Position numbers and translations under genes: made by a program. From Tetracentron sinense (lineage: Eukaryota; Streptophyta; Magnoliopsida; Trochodendrales; Trochodendraceae), in NCBI GenBank assembly GCA_015143295.1, contig CM026553.1, forward strand, positions 186,001 to 250,000: 64,000 bases of DNA. Direction: 5' to 3'. Positions 11,131 through 21,815 of the stretch are shown here, piece by piece. Positions within the stretch are counted from its first letter, which is position 1; every line of letters starts with the position of its first letter. The notes under the pieces were generated by a model. The model searched no databases and was not told the origin of the DNA. It was given only the letters and a program-made list of their open reading frames with translations.

Positions 11131-12566
11131 ATGGCAAACATATTTGCTACTACCTTAGGAGATGGCCAATCGACCACCCATCCTCCATTGTTTAATAAAG
11201 AAAATTATAACTATTAGAAAACCAGGATGATGTATTACATCTAAGCTCTTGACTATGAATGCTGGAAAGTTATAGTCAAGGGTCCACATCTTCCCACAAA
11301 AGTTGTTGATGATGTTGTTATCCCTAAAGTGGAAGAAGAGTGGAATGAGGCTGATATTAGACTCATTCAAATCAATGCTAAGGCTATTTGCAATCTTTAT
11401 TGTGTTCTTAGCCCCTAAGAGTTTAATAGAGTCTCGAGATGTGATTCAACTAAAGAAATTTGGGAAAAGCTTCAAGTTACATATGAAGGAACCAACCAAG
11501 TTAAAGAAGAAAAAATTAGCATGTTGGTTCACAAATATAAACTTTTTAAAATGGAGAAGGATGAATCAATTACTGAAATGTTTACGAGGTTCACTAATAT
11601 TTTGAATGGACTAAAGACACTTGGTAAAGTTTATTCTAGTACAGAAAATGTTAGAAAAATGTTGAGGTCTTTGCCAAATGAATGGTCTCCCAAGGTAACT
11701 GCCATTAAAGAAGCTAAGGATTTGACAAAGGTTCAAATGGATGAGCTTCTTGGATCTTTGATGACTCATGAAGTTATCATAAAGGGACATCAAGAAGATG
11801 AGCCCAAGAACAAGAAAGGACTTGCTCTCAAGTCATCTCAACATAAAGAAGAAAGTGATGAAGAGGAAAGTGAGAAAGATGAAGACATAGCCTTCATGGC
11901 TAGAAAATTCAAGAGATTCTTCAAGAACAAAAGAAACTTCAAGAAGAAGCCCATCAAAAAGGAATTATCCAAAGATGAAACAAGCAAGAAGGAACCTATT
12001 ATTTGTTACGAGTGCAAAAGCCAGGACACATCAAGACGGAGTGTCCTCAACTCAAGAAGAGCAAAAGGTTACGGAAAAATGCCATCAAAGCTACATGAGA
12101 TGATTCCAAGGAAAGTGAATCAGATGCATCTAACGATAAAGAAGTGGCAAACTTGTGTCTCATGGCCAATGAGGATGAGGTAAATTCTTCACTTTGTGAA
12201 TCTCTTTCTTACGATGAAATTAGGGATGCATTTAATGAGCTTTACTTAGAATTTAAAAGAATTGCATCTATAAATAAATCTTTCAAAAAGGACATTACTT
12301 TTCTTAAAAATTCTTGTGAAGTTTTACAAAATGAAAAATCCTCTCTTGAAAAGCAAAATGATATTTTGAATGAAAAATTAAAAGAATCTCAAAATTCATC
12401 CCAAAGATCACCTTGTGAGTGTGAAGAGTTTCAAGGAAAAGTCAAAGATTTGACTAAAATTGCTCACACCTTGTCTACGGGAGAAAAGAATCTTGAGAGA
12501 CTTTTGGGCCAACAAAGATGTGTCTTTGGAAAGGCCGGAGTTGGGTACAACCCTTTTGCAAAATAA
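11131..12566 (+). pseudogene. Gag of the sirevirus-like element
   Basis: The start ATG at 11131 gives MANIFATTLGDGQ, the usual copia Gag opening. The retrotransposon Gag core follows (STKEIWEKLQVTYEGTNQVK, MEKDESITEMFTRFTNILN, LRSLPNEWSPKVTAI), then a lysine-rich stretch. The CCHC knuckle begins CYECK, but a missing A near 12019 shifts the frame before its His and last Cys. The C-terminal part (12144-12566) is a coiled coil (KKDITFLKNSCEVLQNEKSS) typical of sireviruses. Stops at about 11216, 11243 and 11418 disable it. In active elements this protein forms the particle and binds the genomic RNA. Confidence 0.88.
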
Positions 12567-13040
12567 AAATAATACCAAAACTTCTTTTCAAAATCAACTC
12601 ATTTGTTAAACCCACCATCTAATGCATTCTTTACTTTTAATAGAAAGAAAATGATAAAGAAAGTTTGGGTCCCAAAGGGATCATCTACCCCCAAGACCAT
12701 CCATAAAGGTCCAAACATGGTTTGGGTCCCTAAAGGAACTTACCCTCCTAAGACCAACCAAAAATCAGTTTTGGTTCCAACCAAAACTGTGTGGGTATCG
12801 GGAGGAACATATGTTGGAGTTACTTAAATCTTGTTTTGTAGGTATGTTTGAAATCTAACTCCTCCAAGTCAAGATGGTTCTTGGATAGTGGATGCTCTAG
12901 GCACATATTGGGGAACAAAATGCTTTTTATCTCAATCACTCCTAATGATGGAGGGCATGTAACCTTCGGGGACAATACGAAAGGGAAGATCATCGGTATA
13001 GGTAATGTTGGTAAGGACTACTTCTTTTATTGAAAATGTC
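12567..13040 (+). pseudogene. Protease region of the sirevirus-like element
   Basis: Repeated VWVPKG motifs (KKVWVPKGSSTPKT at about 12655) precede the copia protease signature WFLDSGCSRHILGNKMLFIS in the frame from 12848, followed by GGHVTFGDNTKGKIIGIGNVGK. The catalytic motif DSGCSRH is present (family form DSGASRHM). The frame is broken near 13030, before integrase. Confidence 0.85.
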
Positions 13041-14330
13041 TTGTTAGTTGATGGGCTCAAACATAACTTAATTAATATAAGTCAATTGTGTGATAAATGA
13101 CTAAATGTATCTTTCAAATCAAATGTATGCATCATTAAAGACAAAGATAACATTAATACAATGTTCATTGCTCATAGATATGAAAATGTGTATACAATTG
13201 ATTTTGTTGAATTAATTTCTCAAAACTTAATATGTTTTTCGGCTATCAATGAAACTAGTTGGTTATGGCATAGAAGGTTAGACCATGCAAGTATGGATTT
13301 ACTTTCTAAATTGTTTAGAAAAGAACTTGTAAAAGGTTTACCAAAAACCAAGTTTTCAAAGGATAAAATTTGTGATGCTTGCCAACTATGAAAACAAATT
13401 AAATCATCATTTAAAATGAAACTTGAAATATCAACTTCTATGCCATTGGAATTATTGCATATGGATTTATTTAGGCCAAATGATGTTGCTAGCTTAGAAG
13501 GCAAACTCTATGCCTTTGTTATTGTTAATGATTATTCTAGATTCACTTGGGTGTTATTTCTATCTCATAAGAGTGAAGTACATGTGTTATTTGATAAATT
13601 TTGTAAAAGAGTTCAAATAAAAAAGGCTACTCTATTAATAATATTAGAAGTGATAGAGGTAGAGAATTCAAGAATAAATAGCTTGAATCTTCAACCATAA
13701 CTTATCCGCCCCTAGAACTCAACAAAATAGAGTAGTTGAAAGAAAGAATAGATCTTTACAAGAAATGGGTAAAGCCATGTTAAATGAACATAAATTACCT
13801 AACTATTTTTGGGCTGAGGCCATTAATACGTCTTGCTATGTAATCAATAGGGTTGTTAGTAGAAACAAATTAAATAAGACCTCTTATGAACTTTGGAATG
13901 GAAGATCACCTAATATTGGCTACTTTATGGGGCTTAGATGCAAATATTTTATTCTTAATAACAAACACAACTTAAAAAAAATTGACCCAAAATCTAGTGA
14001 AGTAATTTTCCTTGGTTATTCTTCTAATAGCAAAGCTTATAGAGTATTTAATAAAACTTCCCTAATAGTTGAAGAATCAATGCATGATACTTTTGATGAA
14101 TCTAATTCTTTTGAAATCAAGAAGATTAATGATGATGTTTCAAATGACAAAATTGAAAACATATCTAAAGAAATTGCTAATTTGGAAATCAATAAAAATG
14201 ATAATGAAGATCAAGATAATGATAATGATAATGATGATAAAACATTAGAAGTTGAAAACTTAGATGAAATGAAGAAGAAAATGAAATTCAACTTCCTAAG
14301 GCATGGAGATTAATAAAAGATCATCCTAAA
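13041..14330 (+). pseudogene. Integrase of the sirevirus-like element
   Basis: The pre-integrase zinc domain is seen as SWLWHRRLDHASMDLLSKL and ICDACQL (HHCC; 13160-13391), then the catalytic core begins LELLHMDLFRPN with VIVNDYSRFTWVLFLSHKSE (13416 on), giving the first catalytic Asp. The second Asp (SDRGREF-like, near 13655) is in a shifted frame. A short deletion between about 13680 and 13700 precedes the ERKNRSLQEMG segment. The C-terminal half (13765-14313) has AEAINTSCYVINRVV and SYELWNGRSPNIGYF, then the GKIxP-like and acidic tail. It normally inserts the cDNA into host DNA; this copy is inactive. Confidence 0.87.
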
Positions 14331-14394
14331 AAATAAATATTTGGTAACATGGAATAAAGTGTAAGAACAAAAAAAACATTTGCAATAACCTTGC

Positions 14395-15130
14395 ATTCCT
14401 CTCTCAAATTGAACCTAAGAATGCTCTTGAAGTTATTAATGATGAATCATGGAGAATTGTTATACAAAAGGAATTAAACCAATTTGAAAGAAATCAAGTA
14501 TGGGATTTAGTACCTAACCTAAAAGCAAACCCATAATTGGTACCAAATGAATTTTCAGAAATAAAAAGGATGAAAGTGGAAACATTGTTAAAAATAAAGT
14601 TAGACTAGTAGCTCAAGGATACAACCAAGAATAGGAAATTGACTATAATGAAACATTTGCCCCTATTCCTAGACTTGAAGCTATTAGAATGTTTCTTGTT
14701 CATACTAGTTTTAAAGATATTAAATTATATCAAATGGATGTCAAAAGTTCTTTCTTAAATGGATTTATATCGGAGGAAGTATATGTTGAACAACCTCCTT
14801 ACTTTAAAAATCATAAAATGTCTAATCATGTGTTTAAACTCACTCAAGCTCTTTATGGTTTAAAGCAAGCTCCTAGAGCTTAATATGATAGATTAAGTGG
14901 CTTCCTACTTGAAAATGAGTTCATTAGAGAAAAAATAGATACTACATTATTTATAAAATCCAAAATTGATGATATGCTTATAGTGCAAATCTATGTTGAT
15001 GACATTATTTTTGGATCTACTAATGAATCTTTTTGTCAAGAATTTGCTAAATCCATGTAAGATGAATTTGAAATGAGCATGAGGGAAGAATTAAACTTCT
15101 TCCTCGGGCTTCAAATCAAGTAAACAAAGG
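14395..15130 (+). pseudogene. Reverse transcriptase of the sirevirus-like element
   Basis: The reading contains NKVRLVAQGYNQE, YNETFAPIPRLEAIRM, IKLYQMDVKSSFLNGFISEE, FKLTQALYGLKQAPRA and the intact catalytic box VQIYVDDIIFGSTNE near 14990-15030. In-frame stops (about 14630, 14881, 15058, 15121) disable it. Motif order and wording are diagnostic of Ty1/copia RT. Confidence 0.9.
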
Positions 15131-15960
15131 AAAACATCTTCATCAATCAAGCCAAGTACACTAGAGAGCTGCTCAAGAAATTTGGGATGGACAACTCAAA
15201 GGAAGCTGATACTCCCATGAGTCCATCTACAAAGTTGGATAAAGATGAAAAATGCATTAGTGTGGAAGAAACAAAATATCGAGATATGATTGGTAGTTTA
15301 TTATATTTGACTGCTAGTAGGCCTGATATCATGTTTAGTGTTTGCATATGTGCTAGATTTTAAACTAATCCTAAAGAATCACATATGACTGCCATAAAAA
15401 AAATCTTTAAATATTTAATTGGAACAATTGAACTAGGCCTATGATATCCTAAGAACACATCACTAGAACTAGTTAGTTATTCTGATGTTGACTTTGCTGA
15501 ATGCAAAGTTGATCAGAAAAGCACTAGTGACCCTTATCACTTCTTAGGACACTCATTAGTCTCATGGTCATGTAAGAAACAAAACCCTGTAACTCTATGT
15601 ACAACTGAGGCTGAGTATATATGTAGCAGCTGGGAGTTGTTGTGCTCAAACTTATACATGAAACAGCAGCTAGAGGACTTCAAATTGTTCTATGATAAAA
15701 TTTCAATTAAATGTGATAACACGAGTGCTATATGTATGACAAAGAATCAAATTCAACATTCAAGAACCAAACATATTGAAATTAGATATCATTTCATAAG
15801 GGATCATGTGCAAAATGGGGATTTAATGTTGAAATTTGTTGAAACAAATAGTCAACTTGCAGACATATTTACTAAACGACTCCCTTATGATAGATTTAGT
15901 ACATTAAGAAGAGAATTGGGCATGGATAGATTATGTGACATAAAATATTGCCTAAGTTGA
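15131..15960 (+). pseudogene. RNase H and pol C-terminus of the sirevirus-like element
   Basis: From 15131 the reading runs through EADTPMSPSTKLDKDE, YRDMIGSLLYLTASRPDIM and YSDVDFAEC (first acidic RNase H motif), then WSCKKQNPVTLCTTEAEY, CDNTSAICMTKNQIQHSRTK and ADIFTKRLPYDRF, the standard copia pol end. The terminal ORF (15637-15960) is open, with stops upstream (about 15361 and 15441). The pol stop is at 15958-15960. Confidence 0.88.
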
Positions 15961-16451
15961 AATTGATAATGCTTCATGATGATATATGTTTGATAAAATG
16001 TGTTTGAAGTGTAATCTTATTTGAATTGAAGTTTTGAATGTCCAACATTATCTTTTGATCATTAAAAAGAAGTTTTAAAGGCTTCAGAATTCAGTGTTCT
16101 TAAAAATCTCAAATTTGAATGTTCTGTGTATGGACTCGTCGACGAGTCAGAGTACAGAATTGTACTCGTCGACGAGTGGCCATTCCAGTAGCCAAATTCA
16201 AGCCACTCGGTTACAAGTCCTAGCTACTCAGTGACGAGTGATTTATTTGTTAAGATTTTGAAGCCACTCGGTGACGAGTCAGACCTACTCGTCGACGAGT
16301 GACCATGAATCTATAAAAATAAAGCTAATTTCCCTAATTTTTTCACTATTCATCTTTTCAAATTCTCATTCCCCCGCATTCCCAAAACCTATTCTATTCT
16401 TCTCAAATCTCATCCAAACCCACTCCACTCCATTCATTCTCTCTAATATCC
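15961..16451 (+). promoter_or_regulatory. U3-like palindromic leader between pol and the extra ORF
   Basis: This non-coding spacer carries the perfect palindrome GACTCGTCGACGAGTC at 16133-16148, ACTCGTCGACGAGT at 16164-16177 and 16287-16300, and degenerate copies (CACTCGGTGACGAGT-like) near 16203, 16225 and 16265. CTATAAAAATAAAG follows at 16311, and the extra ORF starts at 16452. The element's own LTR has the same arrangement (palindromes, then CTATAAATAAAG). I infer an internal promoter or a duplicated U3 fragment driving the extra ORF. Transcription was not shown. Confidence 0.5.
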
Positions 16452-17139
16452 ATGACACCAAGGACTAAGACACCATCTATGCCACAAACCAAGAAGGCCA
16501 CGACTGCCGAAAAGGGGAAGAGCAAAGCTGGAGAAACTTCAAAGGCAGAGGCTCCCAATCTATTCCAGACCAAGGAAGCCCAAGAAAACTACACAAGATT
16601 CTTCATCAAGAGAGAACCCGTGTATGGTAAGGTTCCAGATTTTGACTTGCTCAAGGATATTGGTTTAGATGTAATTTCTTCAAAATTTCATTCTCTTAAA
16701 TGGCATAGGTTCTTAGGTTTTCGTGAATCTATGTATCTCGATCTTGTCAAACAATTTTATTCTCATCTTACCTATAACAAAACCACCAAATTTATCAATT
16801 CTTATGCTCATGGTAAGAAAATTTCCTTCAACCATGATGAGCTTCAAACTATTCTTAAACTACCTAGTGGGAACTTTCAAACTTACACCACTAACTAGTG
16901 GGTCTCCCATGAAGGGTTTAATGTAACAGAGGCTTTGAACATAATGTGTGTCCACAAGGACAATAGCAAGCCTGTCCCACCTAAGCTCAAGAATCTCACC
17001 CTTGATGCTAGGTTAGCTCACCACATAATCACTTATGATATTGTTCCTCGAGGTGGTAGAAGAGACTTTATTACTTTTTTTGATGTCTTTCTCATCTGGT
17101 GCATTCTTATCACCCATCATGTTGATCTTACTTTTATCA

Positions 17140-18853
17140 TTATGTGTAAAGTCCATGTTTTTATATTGGCATATTCCGGTATCAAAACAAGTGAGTCTAG
17201 GTGTCTAGGAATGGTTCTTGTGTCATTGCCGTCAAGCATCCACAACAAGTGAAGTTGAAGCACGTTGAAGAATCGCTTGATCCACTCGGATGATCATTTC
17301 CTTTATAGGATCGTAAGTGACCTAGATACCATGTGACCATAGGTGGGATTTGACCTAGAATAATCCTAACATGATGCCTTAGGTGGTAAAAGTGTCCTAG
17401 TCTAATCATACTGACTCTAGGTGATGAGATAAGTAGTGCAAAACAAGTTAACAATACTGAAATTTTTTCAAAAAACTAAGGTTGCTTGTTTTGTGTATAT
17501 CTCCCAAACCGTAGCTTATATTTTACTCTATAATATGTCAAATCGACCATGTCAAAAATAGGTACAACTTTTATGATGGGACCGAGATCTGAAAACGAAG
17601 TTTTAAACCCTAGGTGATGAGATAAATAGTGAAAAACTTGTTTTAAAATCTGAAATTTTTTCAAAAACCAAGGTTTCTTGTTTTGGGTATATCTCACAAA
17701 CCGTATCACAGATTTTGCTCTATAATATGTCAAATCGACCATGTCAAAAAGAGCTACAACTTTTATGAAGAGACCAAGAGCTAAAAAGGATGTTTTAAAA
17801 TTATTTTTAGCCTCAAGGTCGACCCTGGGCATTTTGGGTCGACCCTGAATAGCCAAAAAACTGTATAGGGAAATTGGACAGCAAGTTGGTTTTTTGAGGG
17901 TCGACCCTAAGGGACCTTTTGGTCGAACGAAGTTGTATTTTTGGTCGATCGAATGTGCCCCATGGGTTGACCCTGATATGGGGGTTTTGCTAAAACGATT
18001 CTTTGGTTCCTTCTTTGGTTTTTAACCTATTTTAGCAACTTCTAAATACCGTTTTTGATTCCCTTTATATATAGAACCCCTCCACTTCGTGGAGTACAAC
18101 TTAGGGAGTGTGTTGAGAGCATTTTTAAGTGTCTCCACAGCTCATGAAACCTATGGAATATATTTTTCTCAACCCCTTTTGTTAGTGCATTAAACCTAGA
18201 GATTACAAGCCAAAAGTTTCAATATTGCTTGTTTGGACTTGTGCATTGAAGGAGTCCATCTAGGTGATGATTTCTATCAAACCATCAACCCGTTCTGGAT
18301 AGAACACCTTGGCCGGAGTATCCCGGAGCCTTTCTAAAGGAGATCGATCCGAGAAGGATTGTGGTAGAGTGATTTGGTCGGTGGATTCCGAAAGCCGTCA
18401 TGGACGGAGATCGATCGGAAGATCGTTGACTGTTTTAGAGACACAAAGAGAAGTACGAGCGGTTGTGGTTAATCATGGGACTTGTAAGTACGTGATGAAT
18501 TTTCGAGACGTGGAGGACTAAGAACTGAAGGATCGTGGTTTCGAGTCCGAAGGAGTCAAGTTCGAGTCTTGCAAGTTCTTGTTTACTTTGTCTTTGTGGA
18601 TTCTCATGGCTGGACTAGGTCTCGTGGTTTTTCCCGGAAGGGTTTTCACGTAAAAATCCTTGTGTTATGGTTTGCTTTGTTTTCCTTATTCCGCACTTAA
18701 ATTTTATCATCCCTTAACTAAATAACTTAATTGTTAAGATCATAAAAAGGGTTGTTAGACTTATAGGAAAACATATTCATCCCCTCGACTTTGTGAGTTC
18801 TTAACTCAAACCTTGATTTGAGGTTCACCAAATTGTTTTGATTTTTCATTATG
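17140..18853 (+). mobile_element. Solo LTR A (copia type), TSD TTATG, inside the extra ORF
   Basis: The LTR is 17145-18848 (1704 bp). It starts TGTAAAGTCC and ends GATTTTTCA, flanked by TTATG at 17140-17144 and 18849-18853. Removing it and one TSD restores the reading frame of the extra ORF, confirming both borders. It matches the minus-strand LTR at 55459-56949, which keeps a polypurine tract. Palindromes of the AGGGTCGACCCT type lie between 17817 and 17970, upstream of the TATA-like TTATATATAG at 18064-18073. Confidence 0.92.
17810..18075 (+). promoter_or_regulatory. Palindrome array and TATA box in LTR A
   Basis: GGTCGACCC/AGGGTCGACCCT-type palindromes occur near 17817, 17837 and 17899, with degenerate GGTCGATCGAA and GGGTTGACCC forms up to 17970. 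Between the second and third lies the spacer CTGTATAGGGAAATTGGACAG (17861-17881), comparable with the spacer in LTR B, LTR C and the gypsy-type LTRs. The TATA-like TTATATATAG begins at 18064. Confidence 0.6.
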
Positions 18854-19601
18854 CATGTCATGAGGGATGCTACCAAGAAAACCATAGGCAGATTGCCTTA
18901 TGGTCTTGCCCTCACACGTGTCTTCAAGCATTTCAAAATCCCATTGTCAGTCTATCATGACAAGAGATCTATTACTGACTCCGATGTGTATTCCAAAGCA
19001 ACCATCATGCGTATGGGGTACACATTGATAAAGGCTAGAAATGTTTGGGTTCCTAAATCTCAAACCACCCCTACTTCAAATCCTTCAGTCATCCCTGATC
19101 CCACTACAACTTCTATTCCTACTCCTCCACATGCTCACACTCCTTCTTCAGTACCTCCTTCTTCCATTTCTGACTCCTCAACTCCACTCCCTCCTTCCCA
19201 TAATCCCATTTCATTTTCTTCTCACTCTCTTTCTCTTTCTCCTACCCATTCCCCTATCCTTCATCCATCTTTTGTAGCAGCTGAGCCATTATCTCCAGAG
19301 GATCCAAAGATAGATATTGAGACAGCAGTAGAGGTTAAGACTGAGCCTCTTTGGGGAGATGTGATGTTTGATGCTGAGATTCCAGAGTCCTCCCAGAGAC
19401 AGCATTCAAATCATTTTGAGGACCCAGGACAGCACTATGTTTCTCCTGTCAGGCCTGCACATTCAGATGAGCAGATGAGTATGATAAGTGCCCAGATTGC
19501 CTTCATGGCTTCTAACATGGAGCAATTTCAGCTTGAGATGAGGCAGAGCCAGTTTCAGTTTCACTCTAAGACTAAAGATAGGCTTTCTTCTCTAGATTCT
19601 A

Positions 19602-21804
19602 TGTCGCGACCCAAAACCCACCCTAGGAGTTAGAGTGAACTTTGGATGACTAATCATGGCTTACATGACTTACTTAACAAATCAACCTGCAAAAGACACA
19701 GAGCATATACAATAGAGGATAAAAACAGCAGAAACATATTCTAACATGGTACAGCGGAAGTCTACCAAACCTCTATGTATATACATACGTAAATCCAAGT
19801 TTATACAAAAAGGCAACCAAGAGAAAGTGCGGACATACCCGCCAAAATACATGGATATCTCTCTCAACTCACCAACAGCTATATCACTCAAAATCTACCA
19901 CAACCTAATAGTAACCCTCAACCGGAGGTTCCTCTAAAGGTTCCTCAACGTACTCCGCCTTCACCCATGGGCCAGGAGCACAGACATCAAAACGAACAGC
20001 CGCTCCGCTATCACCTGCCGACATAAGAAGTACGGCTGAGCATGGAATACTCAGCGGGTACCAAATACTAACCAACAGTCATAGCATACAGATAGCGATA
20101 CATATAGCAGAAAACAATTCACACATATAAAGCAGGAATAATTCATATCATAACAATGAAGTAAAGCAGTATACAATCATGCTTGCATTCATAAAAACCG
20201 ATAAAACCCTTAAAAACACCGTGCACTTGACTTGACTTAAGGTACCATTTTCGTGCTTGAAAACTCGTCTTGTCTATCTTGCTTGATTCTTGTATATCGT
20301 GTCATGTCATGCATGTCATGCGTGCTTGCTTGTGATCATGTAACTCGTGAGATACACTTGTAAGATGTACTTGTGAGATGCGCTTGTGAGATGCACTTGA
20401 GAGGGAAGGGAGACCCTTCTTCATGATATGTATGTACTTGCGAGGGAAGGGAGGCCCTTCTTTATACTATGCACTTGTGAGTGAGGGGAGACCCCTCGTG
20501 AAATGTTTGTTCTTGTATTCTTGTGAAAAGCGAGGTAAAACATATCGTAGGATATGTCCCACCTCTAATCATGTTCTTGAAAACCTCGGTAAATCATGTC
20601 ATGCATGCCGTGCTCGTGGGATCGTGTGCATACTTGCATTTGAATTTAAACATGACATTTGTGGAATTTCACAATGTATAGCATATAGCAATTTTTTAAC
20701 AAATAAACATTCATAATATTTTAGGGAAAACAAGAACTCATGCTAGCATAATCCCTAACAAGTTACATAAGTAATTTAGCATGCATTTTCTTGATTTATT
20801 CTCATTTCATTCACCTTAGCGTTTCATCAAACATGGGTTGTGTACATTATTCATTAAACCTACATCATGCTTTTCTAGGTGGGTTTATATTCACCACGTA
20901 CTTGTGCATTTATTATTGGTACAATGCCCTTCCCCTTTCTCATTCATTACATCATTCACATGGCATCCAATCGCCAATAACCATCTCCATCCACATCATC
21001 CATACATCCAAATCGTAGCACATCATAGATAATGAAGAATAAGGAATAGGGAAAGAAAAGGGAAAACTATAACTAGGAGGGTAGCAAGAAGTACCGACCT
21101 CGATCAATAAGGAAGAAAAATCCTCCAAAAACGTTCGTGAGGTGCTGCCCTAGCTTGGAGAAACTCCTCCTCGCGGGCTTGAATCGGAATATTGAAGCAA
21201 TCCAAGCTTGAGGTGATTGTGGGTCTTGAAACCCCTTTGATTTCTCCCCAAAAGCAAACCCTAGGTTAAGGAACCCTTCTCCTCTTCCTCTAACTCTCAA
21301 AAGACCCTAAGTGTTGTGTATGAACTCTCAAATGTTCGGGCAAAGCCTTTAAGGCATGAGTGAAACGCCCAAAAGATGAAAACACCCTTAATGAAATTTC
21401 TGCAAAAACACGAAGACCGAGCGATCGGTGGTTATGACCGATCGATCGCTTGCCTACCGAGCGATCGGTGTGTTGACCGAGCTCTCGACCAAAAATCAAC
21501 TCTCTGGAAAATTTTCCCACACAAATTTTTCGACCATTCGATAGCCTCCGATCGATCGGTTTTGGACCGATCGATCGCTCCATGGACCGAGCGATCGGTT
21601 GCCTGCAGGTCCAAACTGTTTTGGCCATATCTTTTGACTCGCTCGTCGTATTTCGACGATTCAACTTGCGTTGGGTTTGTACTTCGAAAAGACACATTTT
21701 TAACGTGTTGGAATTTTCAATTTCATCCTTATATATTAATTGTACCACATTAAAGGCAAATTAACTACGAAAGTGTCATGTATTGTTTTGTCCCGGAATT
21801 GCCA
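19602..21804 (-). mobile_element. Ty3/gypsy-type LTR, minus strand, right border eroded
   Basis: The left border is TGTCGCGACCC at 19602, the reverse complement of an LTR ending GGGTCGCGACA, compared with GGGGCGCGACA in the solo LTR at 37452-39714. Homology runs through the palindrome block (21420-21605) to a segment near 21770-21804 resembling the other copy's start. The terminal few bases and a TSD are missing: left flank TTCTA is not repeated on the right, and the LTR joins a copia polypurine tract at the shared bases GCCA. Repeats of an ACTTGTGAGG type occupy 20340-20510. ACCGATCGATCGGT-type palindromes are present. Confidence 0.7.
21420..21605 (-). promoter_or_regulatory. Palindrome block in U3 of the minus-strand gypsy-type LTR
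   Basis: About seven ACCGAKCGATCGGT-type palindromes flank a spacer whose minus-strand reading includes TTTGTGTGGGAAAATTTTCC (within 21496-21541). The same block in the same order occurs in LTR 37452-39714 and in copia LTR C. Confidence 0.6.
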
Positions 21805-21815
21805 AAGGGGGAGAT
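21804..21815 (+). other. Polypurine tract of a copia element
   Basis: AAAGGGGGAGAT lies immediately before an LTR starting TGTAAATCCC. The same tract, reversed, adjoins LTR B at 56950-56961, supporting a common copia family. Confidence 0.8.

Larger units (their letters stand above)
9731..19601 (+). mobile_element. Sirevirus-like Ty1/copia retrotransposon, 3' end lost
   Basis: This element has a 5' LTR (9731-11069), primer site, gag, protease, integrase, RT and RNase H in copia order, and a further ORF downstream of pol. An added ORF after pol, the leader text CACCCCCCTCTAGG near the LTR end, and the long coiled-coil Gag C-terminus point to the sirevirus (SIRE/Maximus) lineage. It is defective: stops and frameshifts occur in every gene. 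The extra ORF is interrupted by a solo LTR (17145-18848) and truncated by a gypsy LTR at 19602. A matching 3' LTR beginning TGTTAGCC was not found. Confidence 0.82.
16452..19601 (+). pseudogene. Extra ORF downstream of pol (plant transposon-protein-like), split by a solo LTR
   Basis: The ORF starts at 16452 (MTPRTKTPSMPQTKKATTAE, a basic N-terminus). It continues with FIKREPVYGKVPDFDLLKDI, SLKWHRFLGF and LVKQFYSHLTYN. A TAG stop at about 16897 follows, and the same frame goes on with PPKLKNLTLDARLAHHIITY and IVPRGGRRDF up to 17144. Solo LTR 17145-18848 interrupts it; at 18849 the frame resumes as MHVMRDATKKTIGRLPYGLALTRVFKHFKIPLSVY, then a Pro/Ser/Thr-rich stretch and a Gln-rich helix. The pattern resembles the domain catalogued as putative plant transposon protein. 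Sireviruses carry an extra, sometimes env-like, ORF here, but I see no clear signal peptide or transmembrane helix. Function unknown. It is cut off at 19602. Confidence 0.65.

Noticed and set aside
16133..16300. Spaced palindromes as a CRISPR array
   Set aside because: Spacing is irregular, units are palindromic, no cas genes, and the context is a plant retrotransposon.
17476..17856. Minus-strand ORF in LTR A
   Set aside because: Contains an internal duplication of LTR sequence and no known domain; lies within U3.
21290..21753. Open frames on both strands rich in DRS/RSI residues as a gene
   Set aside because: They are by-products of the GATCGATCGG palindromes, which read openly in several frames on both strands.
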